64,000 nucleotides of DNA from Streptomyces sp. BK239 (GCF_004217285.1 NZ_SHKS01000006.1:478743-542742); one strand, 5' to 3'. Positions 50,692-61,410 are shown, counted from the stretch's first letter. A program made the numbers and translations. Notes: generated from the letters alone by a model not told the origin.

Positions 50692-52178
50692 AGCGCACCA
50701 CCCTGTCCCTGATCGCCGGCACGACCGCGCTCGCCGCCGTCACCGGGTTCGCCGCGCTCACCCAGCCGACCGACTCCGGCGCCGGCACCGCCGCCAAGGC
50801 GGCCGCCGTCCTGCCCGTGGAACGCGCCGGCCTGCTCTGCCCGGCGCCCAGCACCTCCGACCTCGCCGAGACGACGTACACGTCCTTCACGCCCGTCACC
50901 AAGGGCACCAAGAGCGGCGGCACCACCGAACTGCTGCCCGCCGCCGGGAAGACCGCCGCGGGCGACGGCAAGAAGAAGACCCCGGCCAAGCCCGTCCTCA
51001 CACCCAAGGCGCCCGGCACACCCGCCGCCGGCGACACCTCCGGCGGCGCGTCGCCCGCGCTGATCGGCACCGCCGAGGGCAGGCTCGCGCCCGGCTGGAC
51101 CCTCCAGGAGACCACCGAGGTCGCCGCAGGCACCGGCCGCGGCCTCCTCGGCGTCAACTGCACCGCCCCCGACACCGACTTCTGGTTCCCGGGCGTCAGC
51201 ACCGCCGCCGACCGCACCGACTACCTCCACCTCACCAACCCGGACGACTCCGCCGCCGTCGCCGACATCGAGCTCTACGACAAGGACGGCCCCGTCGCGA
51301 CCACCACAGGCGACGACTTCACCGTCCCCGCCGGGTCCAGCGAGCCGATCCTGCTGTCCACGCTCACCGGCGAGAAGCAGGACGACCTCACCGTCCACGT
51401 CAACGTCCGCAGCGGCCGCGTCGGCGCCGCCGTCCAGGCCCTGGACGACAAACTCGGCGGCGACTGGCTGGCCGCGTCCACCGACCCGGCGGGCAGCCTC
51501 GTCGTCCCCGGCATCCCCAAGGACGCCACCGCCGTCCGCCTCGTCGCCTTCACCCCGGCCGACTCCGACGCCGACCTGAAGGTCCAACTCGCCTCCCCGT
51601 CCGGCCTGATCACCCCGGCCGGCAAGGAGACACTGCACGTCAAGGCGGGCACGACCACCGCCCTCGACCTCGGCGACGTCACCCGCGGGGAAGCCGGCTC
51701 CCTCGTCCTGACCCCCACCGACCAGTCCGTGCCGGTCGTCGCCGCGGTCCGGGTGGTGCGCGGCAAGGGCGACAAACAGGAGTCCGCGTACCTCCCCGCC
51801 ACCAGCCCCGTCGGCACGCGCGCGTCCGCCGTCGCCAACACCGCCAAGGGCACCACCCTCTCCCTGACCGCCCCCACCGGCACGGCCAAGGTCAAGGTCA
51901 CCGCCTCCGCCGGCAGCGAGGGCGGAACGGCCGCCTCCCAGACGTACACGATCAAGACGGGCACCACCCAGGACGTACAACTCCCCGCCCCCGCAGGTCT
52001 GAAGGGCACCTACGCCCTCACCGTGGAACCCCTCACCGCCACCCCCGTCTACGCCTCCCGCACCCTGACGGCCTCGATCGACGGCCTCCCCGGCTTCACC
52101 ATCCAGACCCTCCCGAACGACCGCGGGACAGTCGCGGTCCCCCGGACGGAACAGGACATGACGGTGCTGCAGAAGTGA
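50688..52178 (+). CDS. DUF5719 family exported protein
   Basis: Exported or signal-anchored protein of 496 residues. N-terminal hydrophobic stretch 'LSLIAGTTALAAVTGFAALT', then mostly beta-strand repeats ('DYLHLTNPDDSAAVADIELYDKDGPV', 'LTVHVNVRSGRVGAAVQALDD', 'AAVRVVRGKGDKQESAYLPAT'), as in the DUF5719 family that accompanies the large glycosyltransferase in actinobacteria. GTG overlaps the preceding stop by 4 nt, so it likely works with that enzyme on the outer face of the membrane. Exact function unknown. Confidence 0.88.
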   Translation: MKRTTLSLIAGTTALAAVTGFAALTQPTDSGAGTAAKAAAVLPVERAGLLCPAPSTSDLAETTYTSFTPVTKGTKSGGTTELLPAAGKTAAGDGKKKTPAKPVLTPKAPGTPAAGDTSGGASPALIGTAEGRLAPGWTLQETTEVAAGTGRGLLGVNCTAPDTDFWFPGVSTAADRTDYLHLTNPDDSAAVADIELYDKDGPVATTTGDDFTVPAGSSEPILLSTLTGEKQDDLTVHVNVRSGRVGAAVQALDDKLGGDWLAASTDPAGSLVVPGIPKDATAVRLVAFTPADSDADLKVQLASPSGLITPAGKETLHVKAGTTTALDLGDVTRGEAGSLVLTPTDQSVPVVAAVRVVRGKGDKQESAYLPATSPVGTRASAVANTAKGTTLSLTAPTGTAKVKVTASAGSEGGTAASQTYTIKTGTTQDVQLPAPAGLKGTYALTVEPLTATPVYASRTLTASIDGLPGFTIQTLPNDRGTVAVPRTEQDMTVLQK

Positions 52179-52221
52179 CCAGCCGCGGCAGGGCCGCCGC
52201 AGGGGACGGGCGAACCCCCGC

Positions 52222-52671
52222 TCAGTCCTCCCCGTAGCGGGGATCCACCGTCTCCGGGGTGAGCCCCAGCAGCTCCGCCACCTGCTCCACCACCACCTCG
52301 TGCACCAACGCGGCCCGCTCCTCGCGCCCCTTGGTGCGGATCTCCACCGGCCGCCGGTAGACGACCACCCGCGCCCGCCGGCCCTCCCCCGCGGGGACCG
52401 TCCCGCCCAACGGCACCGCCTCGTCGTTCCACGGCCCGCCCGCGCCGTCCAGCCGCGGCACCTCCAGCACCATGAAGTCGATGTCGGCGAGCTGCGGCCA
52501 GCGCCGCTCCAGCCGCTCCACCGAGTCCTGCACCAGATCCGCGAACACCTCGGCACGGCTCGCCGCCAACGGCACCTGAGGGGGCGCGATCGGCCCCCGC
52601 ATGCCCCGCCCGTGACGATCACGACGACGGGGCCCGGGGGCTGCGCTACGGGGCGGTACGGGGTTGTCCAT
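52222..52671 (-). CDS. Zincin-like metallopeptidase family protein (degenerate site)
   Basis: Small protein of 149 residues related to the metallopeptidase (DUF1025/zincin_1) family. The domain starts at about residue 36 ('RAEVFADLVQDSVERLERRWPQL'); the position of HExxH reads 'LVHEVVVEQVAELLGL', so the second metal His is missing, and activity as a peptidase is doubtful. Conserved C-terminal 'PETVDPRYGED'. ATG at 52671; in-frame GTGs at 52674 and 52677 fit a leaderless start better. Convergent with DUF5719, divergent from DUF3499. Confidence 0.82.
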   Translation of the reverse strand: MDNPVPPRSAAPGPRRRDRHGRGMRGPIAPPQVPLAASRAEVFADLVQDSVERLERRWPQLADIDFMVLEVPRLDGAGGPWNDEAVPLGGTVPAGEGRRARVVVYRRPVEIRTKGREERAALVHEVVVEQVAELLGLTPETVDPRYGED

Positions 52672-52680
52672 CACCACTGA

Positions 52681-52686
52681 AGCGTA
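52681..52686 (-). promoter_or_regulatory. -10 of zincin-like gene transcript
   Basis: TACGCT on the minus strand ends six nt before an in-frame GTG at 52674 and nine nt before the ATG at 52671; no Shine-Dalgarno lies between. Confidence 0.45.
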
Positions 52687-52965
52687 TTCCCCGACGGGAC
52701 CCGCCGCCGGACCCCACGCGGCGCCCCGCCCCGCACCGGCCGCCGCGCACCGCACGTCGGCGAATGACCATTCCAGCCAAGGTTGGGCTCGATTCCGTAT
52801 CTCTCCGGGACCGTGGATCTCACGGCAATTGATGGTGTTTGTCCCCGCCGACGACCGCATCCGACGCCTCACCTTGCCTGGAGGGCTGGCGTTCCCGCAG
52901 GTCAGCGGGGTATGACTGGAGTCGTCTGTGGGGCGTTTCACAACCCGACACGGTGGAGTGACCTG

Positions 52966-53388
52966 GTGGAGAGTCGTCGCGGCCCGCTCAAGAGTGCGGT
53001 ACCGTCCAACGTCGTGAGCCCTGTACGTCGCTGTTCGCGCACCGCCTGCGGCCGACCCGCCGTCGCGACGCTGACGTACGTCTACGCCGACTCGACCGCG
53101 GTCCTCGGCCCGCTCGCCACCTACGCCGAACCCCACTGCTACGACCTGTGCGCCGAGCACTCCGAACGCCTCACCGCCCCCCGCGGCTGGGAGGTCGTCC
53201 GGCTCCTCGACGGCTCCGCTCCCGCTCGCCCCAGCGGCGACGACCTGGAAGCGCTTGCCAACGCCGTCCGCGAGGCCGCCCGCCCGCAGGAACGCTCCGC
53301 CGGAGCCGGCGGCACGGGCCGCGGGGCGGACCCGATGGAGGTCGCACGCCGCGGCCACCTGCGCGTGCTGCGCTCACCCGACAACTAG
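52966..53388 (+). CDS. DUF3499 family protein
   Basis: Actinobacterial conserved protein of 140 residues, no known function. The core 'RRCSRTACGRPAVATLTYVYADSTAVLGPLA' and 'EPHCYDLCAEHSERLTAPRGWEVVRL' holds four Cys that could bind zinc (CxxxxC and CxxxC pairs). GTG at 52966 is preceded by GGTGGAG at eight nt. Its place between the zincin-like gene and manB is, from memory, the same as in mycobacteria (Rv3258c-Rv3259). Confidence 0.87.
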   Translation: MESRRGPLKSAVPSNVVSPVRRCSRTACGRPAVATLTYVYADSTAVLGPLATYAEPHCYDLCAEHSERLTAPRGWEVVRLLDGSAPARPSGDDLEALANAVREAARPQERSAGAGGTGRGADPMEVARRGHLRVLRSPDN

Positions 53389-53484
53389 GGCGTGTCGCGA
53401 GAGCAGCGTCGTCCCAGCCGCTGCCGCCCAGGTAAGCCGTGCGGCACGCGCACGCTGCCGCAGAGGGCCGCCGGTCGCTCCGGG

Positions 53485-53490
53485 TAGTTT
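53485..53490 (+). promoter_or_regulatory. -10 of the manB transcript
   Basis: TAGTTT about 36 nt before the GTG at 53526; predicted start near 53497, with AGGAAGG as ribosome site. No good -35. Confidence 0.4.
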
Positions 53491-53525
53491 GTGGTGACTC
53501 GCAGAACTTCCAGGAAGGGTTGGCC

Positions 53526-54890
53526 GTGGCTGCTGATCTGTCGCAGATCGTGAAGGCGTACGACGTGCGCGGGGTGGTCCCGGACCAGTGGGACGAGTCC
53601 CTCGCCGAACTGTTCGGGGCGGCCTTCGTCCAGGTGACCGACGCCGAGGCCGTCGTCGTGGGCCACGACATGCGCCCCTCCTCGCCCGGCCTGTCCGCCG
53701 CCTTCGCGCGCGGCGCGGCGGCCCGCGGCGCGCACGTCACCCAGATCGGCCTGTGCTCCACCGACCAGCTGTACTACGCCTCCGGCGCCCTGAACCTGCC
53801 CGGCGCGATGTTCACCGCCTCGCACAACCCGGCCCGCTACAACGGGATCAAACTGTGCCGCGCGGGCGCCGCGCCGGTGGGCCAGGACAGCGGCCTGACC
53901 GAGATCCGCGAACTCGTCGAGAGATGGACCGCGTCGGCCGCCCCCGAACCGGCCGCCGAACGGGGAACCCTCAGCCGCACCGACACGTTGGACGACTACG
54001 CCGCGCACCTGCGCTCACTCGTCGACCTGACCTCCATCCGCCCCCTGAAGGTCGTCGTCGACGCGGGCAACGGCATGGGCGGCCACACCGTCCCCACCGT
54101 CCTCGCAGGCCTGCCCCTCACCGTCGTCCCGATGTACTTCGAACTCGACGGCACCTTCCCCAACCACGAGGCCAACCCCCTCGACCCGGCCAACCTCGTC
54201 GACCTCCAAAAGCGCGTCCGCGCGGAGGGCGCCGACCTCGGCCTCGCCTTCGACGGCGACGCCGACCGCTGCTTCGTCGTCGACGAACAGGGCGAACCGG
54301 TCTCCCCGTCGGCCATCACCGCCCTCGTCGCCGTCCGCGAACTCGCCCGCCACGGCGGCAGCGGCACCGTCATCCACAACCTGATCACCTCCTGGACGGT
54401 CCCGGAGGTCGTCCGGGAGAACGGCGGCACCCCCGTCCGCACCCGCGTCGGACACTCCTTCATCAAGGCCGAAATGGCCCGCACCGGCGCGATCTTCGGC
54501 GGCGAACACTCCGCCCACTACTACTTCAAGGACTTCTGGAACGCCGACACCGGGATGCTGGCCGCCCTCCACGTCCTGGCCGCCCTGGGCGGACAACCGG
54601 CCCCGCTCTCCTCCCTCGTCGACCGGTACGACCGCTACAGCGGCTCCGGTGAGATCAACTCCACCGTCGACGACCAGACAGCCCGCATCGCGGCCGTCCG
54701 CGCCGCCTACGCCGACCGCCCCGACACCACCCTCGACGACCTCGACGGCCTCACCGTCTCCGCCGCCGACTGGTGGTTCAACGTCCGCCCCTCCAACACC
54801 GAACCCCTGCTTCGCCTCAACGCCGAAGCCAGGGACGAGCCGACCATGCGCAAACTCCGCGACGAGGTCCTGGCACTGATCCGCGCCTGA
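53526..54890 (+). CDS. manB: Phosphomannomutase/phosphoglucomutase
   Basis: Alpha-D-phosphohexomutase of 454 residues that interconverts mannose-6-P and mannose-1-P. The phosphoserine loop is 'TASHNPARYNGIK', the metal loop 'LAFDGDADRC', the sugar-binding loop 'GGEHSAHYYF' and the phosphate-binding loop 'RPSNTEPLLRL'. N-terminus 'IVKAYDVRGVVP' is typical of ManB. GTG at 53526 follows AGGAAGG. First of a mannose-activation group (Trm112-like, SIS protein, manA) on one strand. Confidence 0.95.
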   Translation: MAADLSQIVKAYDVRGVVPDQWDESLAELFGAAFVQVTDAEAVVVGHDMRPSSPGLSAAFARGAAARGAHVTQIGLCSTDQLYYASGALNLPGAMFTASHNPARYNGIKLCRAGAAPVGQDSGLTEIRELVERWTASAAPEPAAERGTLSRTDTLDDYAAHLRSLVDLTSIRPLKVVVDAGNGMGGHTVPTVLAGLPLTVVPMYFELDGTFPNHEANPLDPANLVDLQKRVRAEGADLGLAFDGDADRCFVVDEQGEPVSPSAITALVAVRELARHGGSGTVIHNLITSWTVPEVVRENGGTPVRTRVGHSFIKAEMARTGAIFGGEHSAHYYFKDFWNADTGMLAALHVLAALGGQPAPLSSLVDRYDRYSGSGEINSTVDDQTARIAAVRAAYADRPDTTLDDLDGLTVSAADWWFNVRPSNTEPLLRLNAEARDEPTMRKLRDEVLALIRA

Positions 54891-55039
54891 CCCCCCGGGG
54901 CGGACGCACCACGGACGGCGGGCGCCCGGTGCGTCGGACACCCCACGCCCCCGCCGCACCGGCGGTACCCTGACCAGGCACATCCACGCGCCCGCACCAC
55001 CCGGCCGCGCGACCCGACACCCACCCGAAGGGACACCCC

Positions 55040-55210
55040 ATGCCGCTCGAAGCCGGCCTCCTGGAGATCCTCGCCTGCCCCGCCTGCCACGCCTCCCTCC
55101 AGGAGCAGGACACCGAGCTGATCTGCACCGGCCAGGACTGCGGCCTCGCCTACCCCGTACGCGACGGCATCCCCGTCCTCCTCGTCGACGAGGCCCGCCG
55201 CCCCGCGTGA
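55040..55210 (+). CDS. Trm112-like zinc-ribbon protein
   Basis: 56-residue protein of the Trm112 / YcaR family: 'LLEILACPACHASL' and 'ELICTGQDCGLAYPVRDGIPVLL' with four Cys of a zinc ribbon. ATG at 55040 with GAAGGGAC upstream. Members activate methyltransferases in other organisms; here the partner is unknown. Too short for a 60-residue cutoff but clearly conserved. Confidence 0.9.
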   Translation: MPLEAGLLEILACPACHASLQEQDTELICTGQDCGLAYPVRDGIPVLLVDEARRPA

Positions 55211-55326
55211 CGCCCGACCGGCCGCACCCCCACGCGAACACCCCCGCCCCCCGCCCCAGGCGCCGTCGGCGCGGGTGACGGCGCCCCGACGACCCGCGAC
55301 GACCCGGCGATCGGAGACCTGACGCC

Positions 55327-56460
55327 ATGCTCGACGAATCGCTGCTCGACACGCCGGAGGCCCTGGCCGAGGCAGACCACCGCGCCCTCCTGCGCGGAGC
55401 GGCCGAGGCAGGCGCCCGCGTCCGCACCGCCGCCCGGCACGCCACCGAGGCCGGCGTCCACCGACTCCAACCGGACGGCCGCCCCCGCGCCATCCTCATC
55501 GCCGGCCCCGGCGCGGCCGCCATCTGCGTCGCCGACCTCCTCGGCACCCTCGCCGGCGCCGCCTGCCCCGTCACCCGCCTCGCCCCCGCCGGCGTCGCCC
55601 CCGCCGCGGGCGCCCTGCGCTGGGAACTCCCCGGCTGGGTCGGCTCCATCGACCTCCTCCTCATCACCACCCCCGACGGCTCCGAACCCGGCCTCTCCCT
55701 CCTCGCCGAGCAGGCGTACCGCCGCGGCTGCACCGTCGTCGCCGTAGCCCCCGACGGCTCCCCGCTCACCGAGGCCGTCAGCGCCGCGCACGGCATGTTC
55801 GTCCCGCTCGCCACCGCCCCCTACGAGCACGACGAACAGCCGCCCGTCGCCGCGTCCGCCCCCGGAGTGCTGTGGGCCCTGCTCACCCCGCTCCTCGCGC
55901 TCCTGGACCGCATCGCCCTGATCTCCGCCCCGCCCGAGGCGCTCGAACAGGTCGCCGACCGCCTCGACCACATCGCCGAACGCTGCGGCCCCGCCATCGC
56001 GACCTACAGCAACCCCGCCAAGACCCTGGCCGCCGAACTCGCCGACGCCCTCCCCGTCGTCTGGACCGAGGGCGTCTCCGCCGGGCCGGCCGGCCGCCGC
56101 TTCGCCGCCGCGCTCGCCGAACTCTCCGGCCGCCCCGCCCTCGTCGCCGAACTCCCCGAGGCCCTCGCCTCCCACAGCGCGCTGCTCGCCGGCCCGCTCG
56201 CCGCCAGCGCCGACCCGGACGACTTCTTCCGCGACCGCGTCGAGGAGCCCCCAGCACTCCACGCACGCGTGGTGCTGCTGCGCGACCGCCCCATCGGCGG
56301 GCTCACCGCCGCCCCCGCCGCACGCGACCTCGCCCTCAGCCACGACACCCCGATCAGCGAACTCGAACCGGAGCCCGGCGACGAACTCGTCACCCTCGCC
56401 GAACTGATCGCCGTCACCGACTTCGCCGCCGTCTACCTGGCGCTCGCCTCGGGAGCCTGA
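55327..56460 (+). CDS. SIS-domain protein (phosphoglucose/phosphomannose isomerase-like)
   Basis: Protein of 377 residues with a sugar-isomerase fold. First SIS region: 'AILIAGPGAAAICVADLL' and 'IDLLLITTPDGSEPGLSLLAEQAYRRGCTVVAVAPDGSPLTE'; second half has 'AKTLAAELADALPVVWTEG' and a C-terminal PGI/PMI-like end. Between manB and manA, so it likely handles a hexose-6-phosphate, but catalytic residues are weaker than in classic bifunctional isomerases. ATG at 55327, 62 nt upstream of which a hairpin-free spacer follows the Trm112-like gene. Confidence 0.85.
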   Translation: MLDESLLDTPEALAEADHRALLRGAAEAGARVRTAARHATEAGVHRLQPDGRPRAILIAGPGAAAICVADLLGTLAGAACPVTRLAPAGVAPAAGALRWELPGWVGSIDLLLITTPDGSEPGLSLLAEQAYRRGCTVVAVAPDGSPLTEAVSAAHGMFVPLATAPYEHDEQPPVAASAPGVLWALLTPLLALLDRIALISAPPEALEQVADRLDHIAERCGPAIATYSNPAKTLAAELADALPVVWTEGVSAGPAGRRFAAALAELSGRPALVAELPEALASHSALLAGPLAASADPDDFFRDRVEEPPALHARVVLLRDRPIGGLTAAPAARDLALSHDTPISELEPEPGDELVTLAELIAVTDFAAVYLALASGA

Positions 56461-56562
56461 CCCAGGTCCCGGCACCGGCGACAGCCCACAGGGCCCTCCA
56501 CGGCTGACACCACGACAGCCACGCAGACCACGGACCGTCAGACAGACAGGCAGAGACACCCC

Positions 56563-57714
56563 ATGGACCGCCTCGACAACACCGTCCGCCCCTACGCCTG
56601 GGGTTCACCCACCGCCATCCCCGCCCTCCTCGGCGTCGAACCCACCGGCGAACCGCAGGCGGAGATGTGGATGGGCGCCCACCCCGGCGCCCCCTCCCGC
56701 ACCGCCCGGGGCACCCTCGTCGAGGTCATCGAAGCCGACCCGGAACGCGAACTGGGCACCGCGACGACCGCCAAGTTCGGCCCCCGCCTGCCCTTCCTCC
56801 TCAAACTCCTCGCCGCCGGCGCGCCCCTCTCCCTCCAGGTCCACCCCGACCTGCGGCAAGCACGGGCAGGTCACGAGGACGAGGAGCGCCGCGGCATCCC
56901 CGTCGACGCCCCCCACCGCAACTACAAGGACGCCAACCACAAGCCCGAACTCATCTGCGCCCTGACCGAGTTCGAAGGCCTCTGCGGCTTCCGCGAACCG
57001 GCCCGCGCCGCCGCCCTCCTCGACGGCCTGGGCGTCGACACGCTCAAGCCCTACGTCGACCTCCTGCACGCCCGGCCCGAGGACGCCGCCCTGCGCGAGG
57101 TCCTCACCGCGATCCTCACCGCCGACCGCGACGACATGGCCCACACCGTCGCCGAGGCCGCGGCCGCCTGCGACCGCCTCGGCGGCGACTGGGCCCCCTA
57201 CGCCGGCATCGCCCACCACCACCCCGGCGACCCCGGCGTCATCGCCGCCATGCTCCTCAACCACGTCCGGCTCCAGCCCGGCGAGGCCCTCTTCCTCGGC
57301 GCCGGCGTCCCGCACGCCTACCTCAGCGGCCTCGGCGTGGAGATCATGGCCAACTCCGACAACGTCCTGCGCTGCGGCCTCACCCCCAAGCACGTCGACG
57401 TCCCCGAACTCCTGCGCATCGTCCGCTTCGAGCCCGGCGACCCCGGCGTCCTGCGTCCCGAGGCCGCCCCCGACGGCGAAGAGGTCTACGACACCCCCGT
57501 CGACGAGTTCCGCCTCTCCCGCCACGTCCTGCCGCAGGGCGCCACCGCCCGCGACCTCACCCTCCCCACCCCGCAGATCCTGCTCTGCACCGCCGGCGCC
57601 GTCGACGCCGGCGAGCACCGGCTGACACCCGGTCACTCCGTCTTCGTCCCCGCGGGCGAAAAGGCCGAAGTGTCCGGAGCGGGCACGCTCTTCCGCGCCA
57701 CCGTCGTCGTCTGA
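56563..57714 (+). CDS. manA: Mannose-6-phosphate isomerase, class I
   Basis: Zinc enzyme of 383 residues converting fructose-6-P to mannose-6-P, the entry to GDP-mannose. Features: 'NTVRPYAWGSPTAIP', 'AEMWMGAHPGAPS', 'LPFLLKLLAAGAPLSLQVHPD' with the metal ligands, 'ALTEFEGLCGFR' and 'GVPHAYLSGLGVEIMANSDNVLRCGLTPKHVDVPELLRI'-type C-terminal segment. ATG at 56563. Confidence 0.95.
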   Translation: MDRLDNTVRPYAWGSPTAIPALLGVEPTGEPQAEMWMGAHPGAPSRTARGTLVEVIEADPERELGTATTAKFGPRLPFLLKLLAAGAPLSLQVHPDLRQARAGHEDEERRGIPVDAPHRNYKDANHKPELICALTEFEGLCGFREPARAAALLDGLGVDTLKPYVDLLHARPEDAALREVLTAILTADRDDMAHTVAEAAAACDRLGGDWAPYAGIAHHHPGDPGVIAAMLLNHVRLQPGEALFLGAGVPHAYLSGLGVEIMANSDNVLRCGLTPKHVDVPELLRIVRFEPGDPGVLRPEAAPDGEEVYDTPVDEFRLSRHVLPQGATARDLTLPTPQILLCTAGAVDAGEHRLTPGHSVFVPAGEKAEVSGAGTLFRATVVV

Positions 57715-57850
57715 GGCATCGCCCACCACCCGCCGGGCACACGCACCTCGGCCCGTGCTGCAACAATGGCCCACCGCAAAGGACGGGCAAAGCCGACGAC
57801 GGCACGAGCGCCCCGAGGACGACCCGAGGACGAAGGGACCACGCGAACAC

Positions 57851-58831
57851 ATGAGCGCGTCAGGCGGCACCAAGGCGATCGTGGCGGCACTGGGCGCCAA
57901 CCTCGCGATCGCGGCATCGAAGTTCGTCGCGTTCGCCTTCAGCGGCTCCTCGTCGATGCTCGCAGAGGGCGTCCACTCGCTCGCCGACTCCGGCAACCAG
58001 GCACTCCTCCTGGTCGGCGGCAAGAAGGCCCAGCGCGAGGCCACCCCGCAGCATCCCTTCGGCTACGGCCGCGAACGCTACATCTACGCCTTCCTCGTCT
58101 CCATCGTCCTCTTCTCCGTCGGCGGCATGTTCGCCATCTACGAGGGCTACGAGAAGCTCCAGCACCCGCACGAGATCGACCACTGGTACTGGCCCGTCGG
58201 CGTCCTGGTCTTCGCGATCATCGCCGAGTCGTTCTCCTTCCGGACGGCCATCAAGGAGTCCAACCCCCTGCGGGGCGAGCACTCCTGGAAGGAGTTCGTG
58301 CGCCGCGCCAAGGCCCCCGAGCTCCCCGTCGTCCTCCTGGAGGACTTCGGCGCCCTCGTCGGCCTCGTCCTCGCCCTCCTCGGCGTCGGCCTCGCCATCG
58401 TCACCGGCGACGGCGTCTGGGACGGCATCGGCACCATCTGCATCGGCGTCCTGCTCGTCCTGATCGCCCTCGTCCTGGCCGCCGAGACCAAGTCCCTCCT
58501 CCTCGGCGAGGCCGCCGGCCCGGAGGAGACCCGCAAGATCGAGGCCGCCCTCGTCGACGGCGACACCGTCACCCGCGTCATCCACATGCGCACCCTCCAC
58601 CTCGGCCCCGAGGAACTCCTCGTCGCCGCCAAGATCGCCGTGCGGCACGACGACACCGCCACCGAGATCGCGAACGCCATCAACGCCGCCGAGGCCCGCA
58701 TCCGCCAGGCCGTCCCCATCGCCCGCGTCATCTACCTCGAGCCGGACATCTACAGCGAGGCCGAAGCCGCCAAGGGCCCCGACCGCGAAGCCACCCCCGG
58801 CGGCCCCGCCCACCCCGCGGCCGACCACTGA
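57851..58831 (+). CDS. Cation diffusion facilitator transporter
   Basis: CDF-family metal exporter of 326 residues. About six TM helices; the signature begins 'FAFSGSSSMLAEGVHSLADSGNQALLLVG' with the Asp/His metal site, and 'PFGYGRERYIYAFLVSIVLFSVGG' forms the next helix. A second acidic site is in 'VVLLEDFGALVGLVLALLG'. The cytosolic C-terminal domain has 'VIHMRTLHLGPEELLVAAKI'. ATG at 57851. Metal not determined. Confidence 0.92.
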   Translation: MSASGGTKAIVAALGANLAIAASKFVAFAFSGSSSMLAEGVHSLADSGNQALLLVGGKKAQREATPQHPFGYGRERYIYAFLVSIVLFSVGGMFAIYEGYEKLQHPHEIDHWYWPVGVLVFAIIAESFSFRTAIKESNPLRGEHSWKEFVRRAKAPELPVVLLEDFGALVGLVLALLGVGLAIVTGDGVWDGIGTICIGVLLVLIALVLAAETKSLLLGEAAGPEETRKIEAALVDGDTVTRVIHMRTLHLGPEELLVAAKIAVRHDDTATEIANAINAAEARIRQAVPIARVIYLEPDIYSEAEAAKGPDREATPGGPAHPAADH

Positions 58832-59109
58832 CCCTCACTTCCCCAAAGCCTCACCCACAGTGATGGTCCTGATCTGTTCTGAGCCGGACTGGGGTCGCCC
58901 CGCGCCAGCGGTGTAGCTTGGATCGGAGCCAGACGTCGCTGCTGATGGCGGTCGGGCGGTCCACCGACGGACCGACCGAGGGAGAGAGGGCCTCCGACGG
59001 ACTGCGCTGCGCGTACGCGGGCATGCACGGGTCCCTTCGAGCACCCTTGTCCGCCGCCGCGCAGTCAGCCGTATCCAGACCTCGTCCCAAACCCCGAGGA
59101 GCAGCTCGC
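58832..59109 (+). promoter_or_regulatory. Long leader region of ahcY
   Basis: 278 nt between the CDF gene and ahcY. A possible -10 TAGCTT at 58914-58919 would give a leader of about 185 nt, with a GC-rich hairpin around 58950-58978 and CCGAGGAGC just before the ATG. I looked for the conserved core of the SAH riboswitch and did not find it, so the leader has no assigned mechanism. Confidence 0.4.
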
Positions 59110-60567
<1,458 letters not shown>

Positions 60568-60584
60568 GTCCACAGCCCGGCCCA

Positions 60585-60620
60585 CCGGGGAACGCGTCCG
60601 TGCACGGACGCGTTCCCCGG
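60585..60620 (+). terminator. 36-nt perfect palindrome after ahcY
   Basis: CCGGGGAACGCGTCCG, TGCA centre, then the exact complement; the whole 36 nt is self-complementary. It begins 18 nt after the ahcY stop and is the likely terminator. Confidence 0.85.
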
Positions 60621-60770
60621 CACCGGCAGGCCCTCCGAGACAGGCCCCCGCACCCCCGTGTCGGGGGCCTGTCCCGTCGGCCCACGACCGACCCGGCCCT
60701 CCTTCGACTCACCAGCACCGGGCCGGCTCGCCGAGGTGACCGGACCAGCCCGTCACACCACAGGACCCCC

Positions 60771-61388
60771 ATGCCCCGCGGCCGGTATTCGCTCCACGAC
60801 CCGCACGATCACACCCCTCTCGCCCACGAGCACTTCCACTGCGCCCCCGGCCCCTCCGGCTGGCGCTACGTCTCACAGCTGACCACCCCCACCGGCGAGC
60901 ACACCGGTTCCGTCGACCTCACCCTCGACGACCTCGGCCGCCCCCTCCGACTCGAACTCCACGCCGCCGGCTGGCAGGTACGAGGCGCCGCCCTCGACGG
61001 CGTCACCTGGGTCCGCACCGACCCCACCGGCGCCGAGGCCACGGAAGGCAACGTCCCCGCCCACGCCTTCACCGGCACCTCGCCCGCCTTCCTCGTCGCC
61101 ACCACCCGTCTCCTGCGTCTCGCTCCCTCCCCTTCCGCGACCCGCGTCCGCCTTGTCGCCTTCACCGATCCGGTCCTCGCACCGCGCACCCTCGACCAGT
61201 CCTGGGCCCTGGTGAAAAGAGAAGCACACGCCACTGACAACGGCCCCCTGACCGTGGACGAATACCAGGTCACAGCCCTGGACACCGGCGAACAGCAGAC
61301 CGTGCACATCGCCGGCGACGTCGTCCTCGCAGCCCCCGGCATCGAGCTGGAAGACCTCGAATCGCCCCCGTCGACGTTCACCGACTGA
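60771..61388 (+). CDS. Conserved hypothetical protein
   Basis: 205-residue soluble protein that I do not recognise. It has an N-terminal His-rich 'HDPHDHTPLAHEHFHC', then alternating strands ('WRYVSQLTTPTGEHTGSVDLTLDDLGRPLRLELHAAGWQVRGAAL', 'TWVRTDPTG', 'VRLVAFTDPVLAPRTLDQSW') like a large beta-barrel binding fold, somewhat similar to glycolipid-binding proteins. ATG at 60771 with CAGGACC upstream. Strong GC3 bias supports coding. Confidence 0.75.
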   Translation: MPRGRYSLHDPHDHTPLAHEHFHCAPGPSGWRYVSQLTTPTGEHTGSVDLTLDDLGRPLRLELHAAGWQVRGAALDGVTWVRTDPTGAEATEGNVPAHAFTGTSPAFLVATTRLLRLAPSPSATRVRLVAFTDPVLAPRTLDQSWALVKREAHATDNGPLTVDEYQVTALDTGEQQTVHIAGDVVLAAPGIELEDLESPPSTFTD

Positions 61389-61410
61389 GGCGGTCAGGAG
61401 GGGCGAGCGG

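Noticed and set aside
58914..59109. Possible SAH riboswitch before ahcY
   Set aside because: The CCGAGG near the ribosome site recalled the riboswitch core, but the other conserved segments and pairing are absent.
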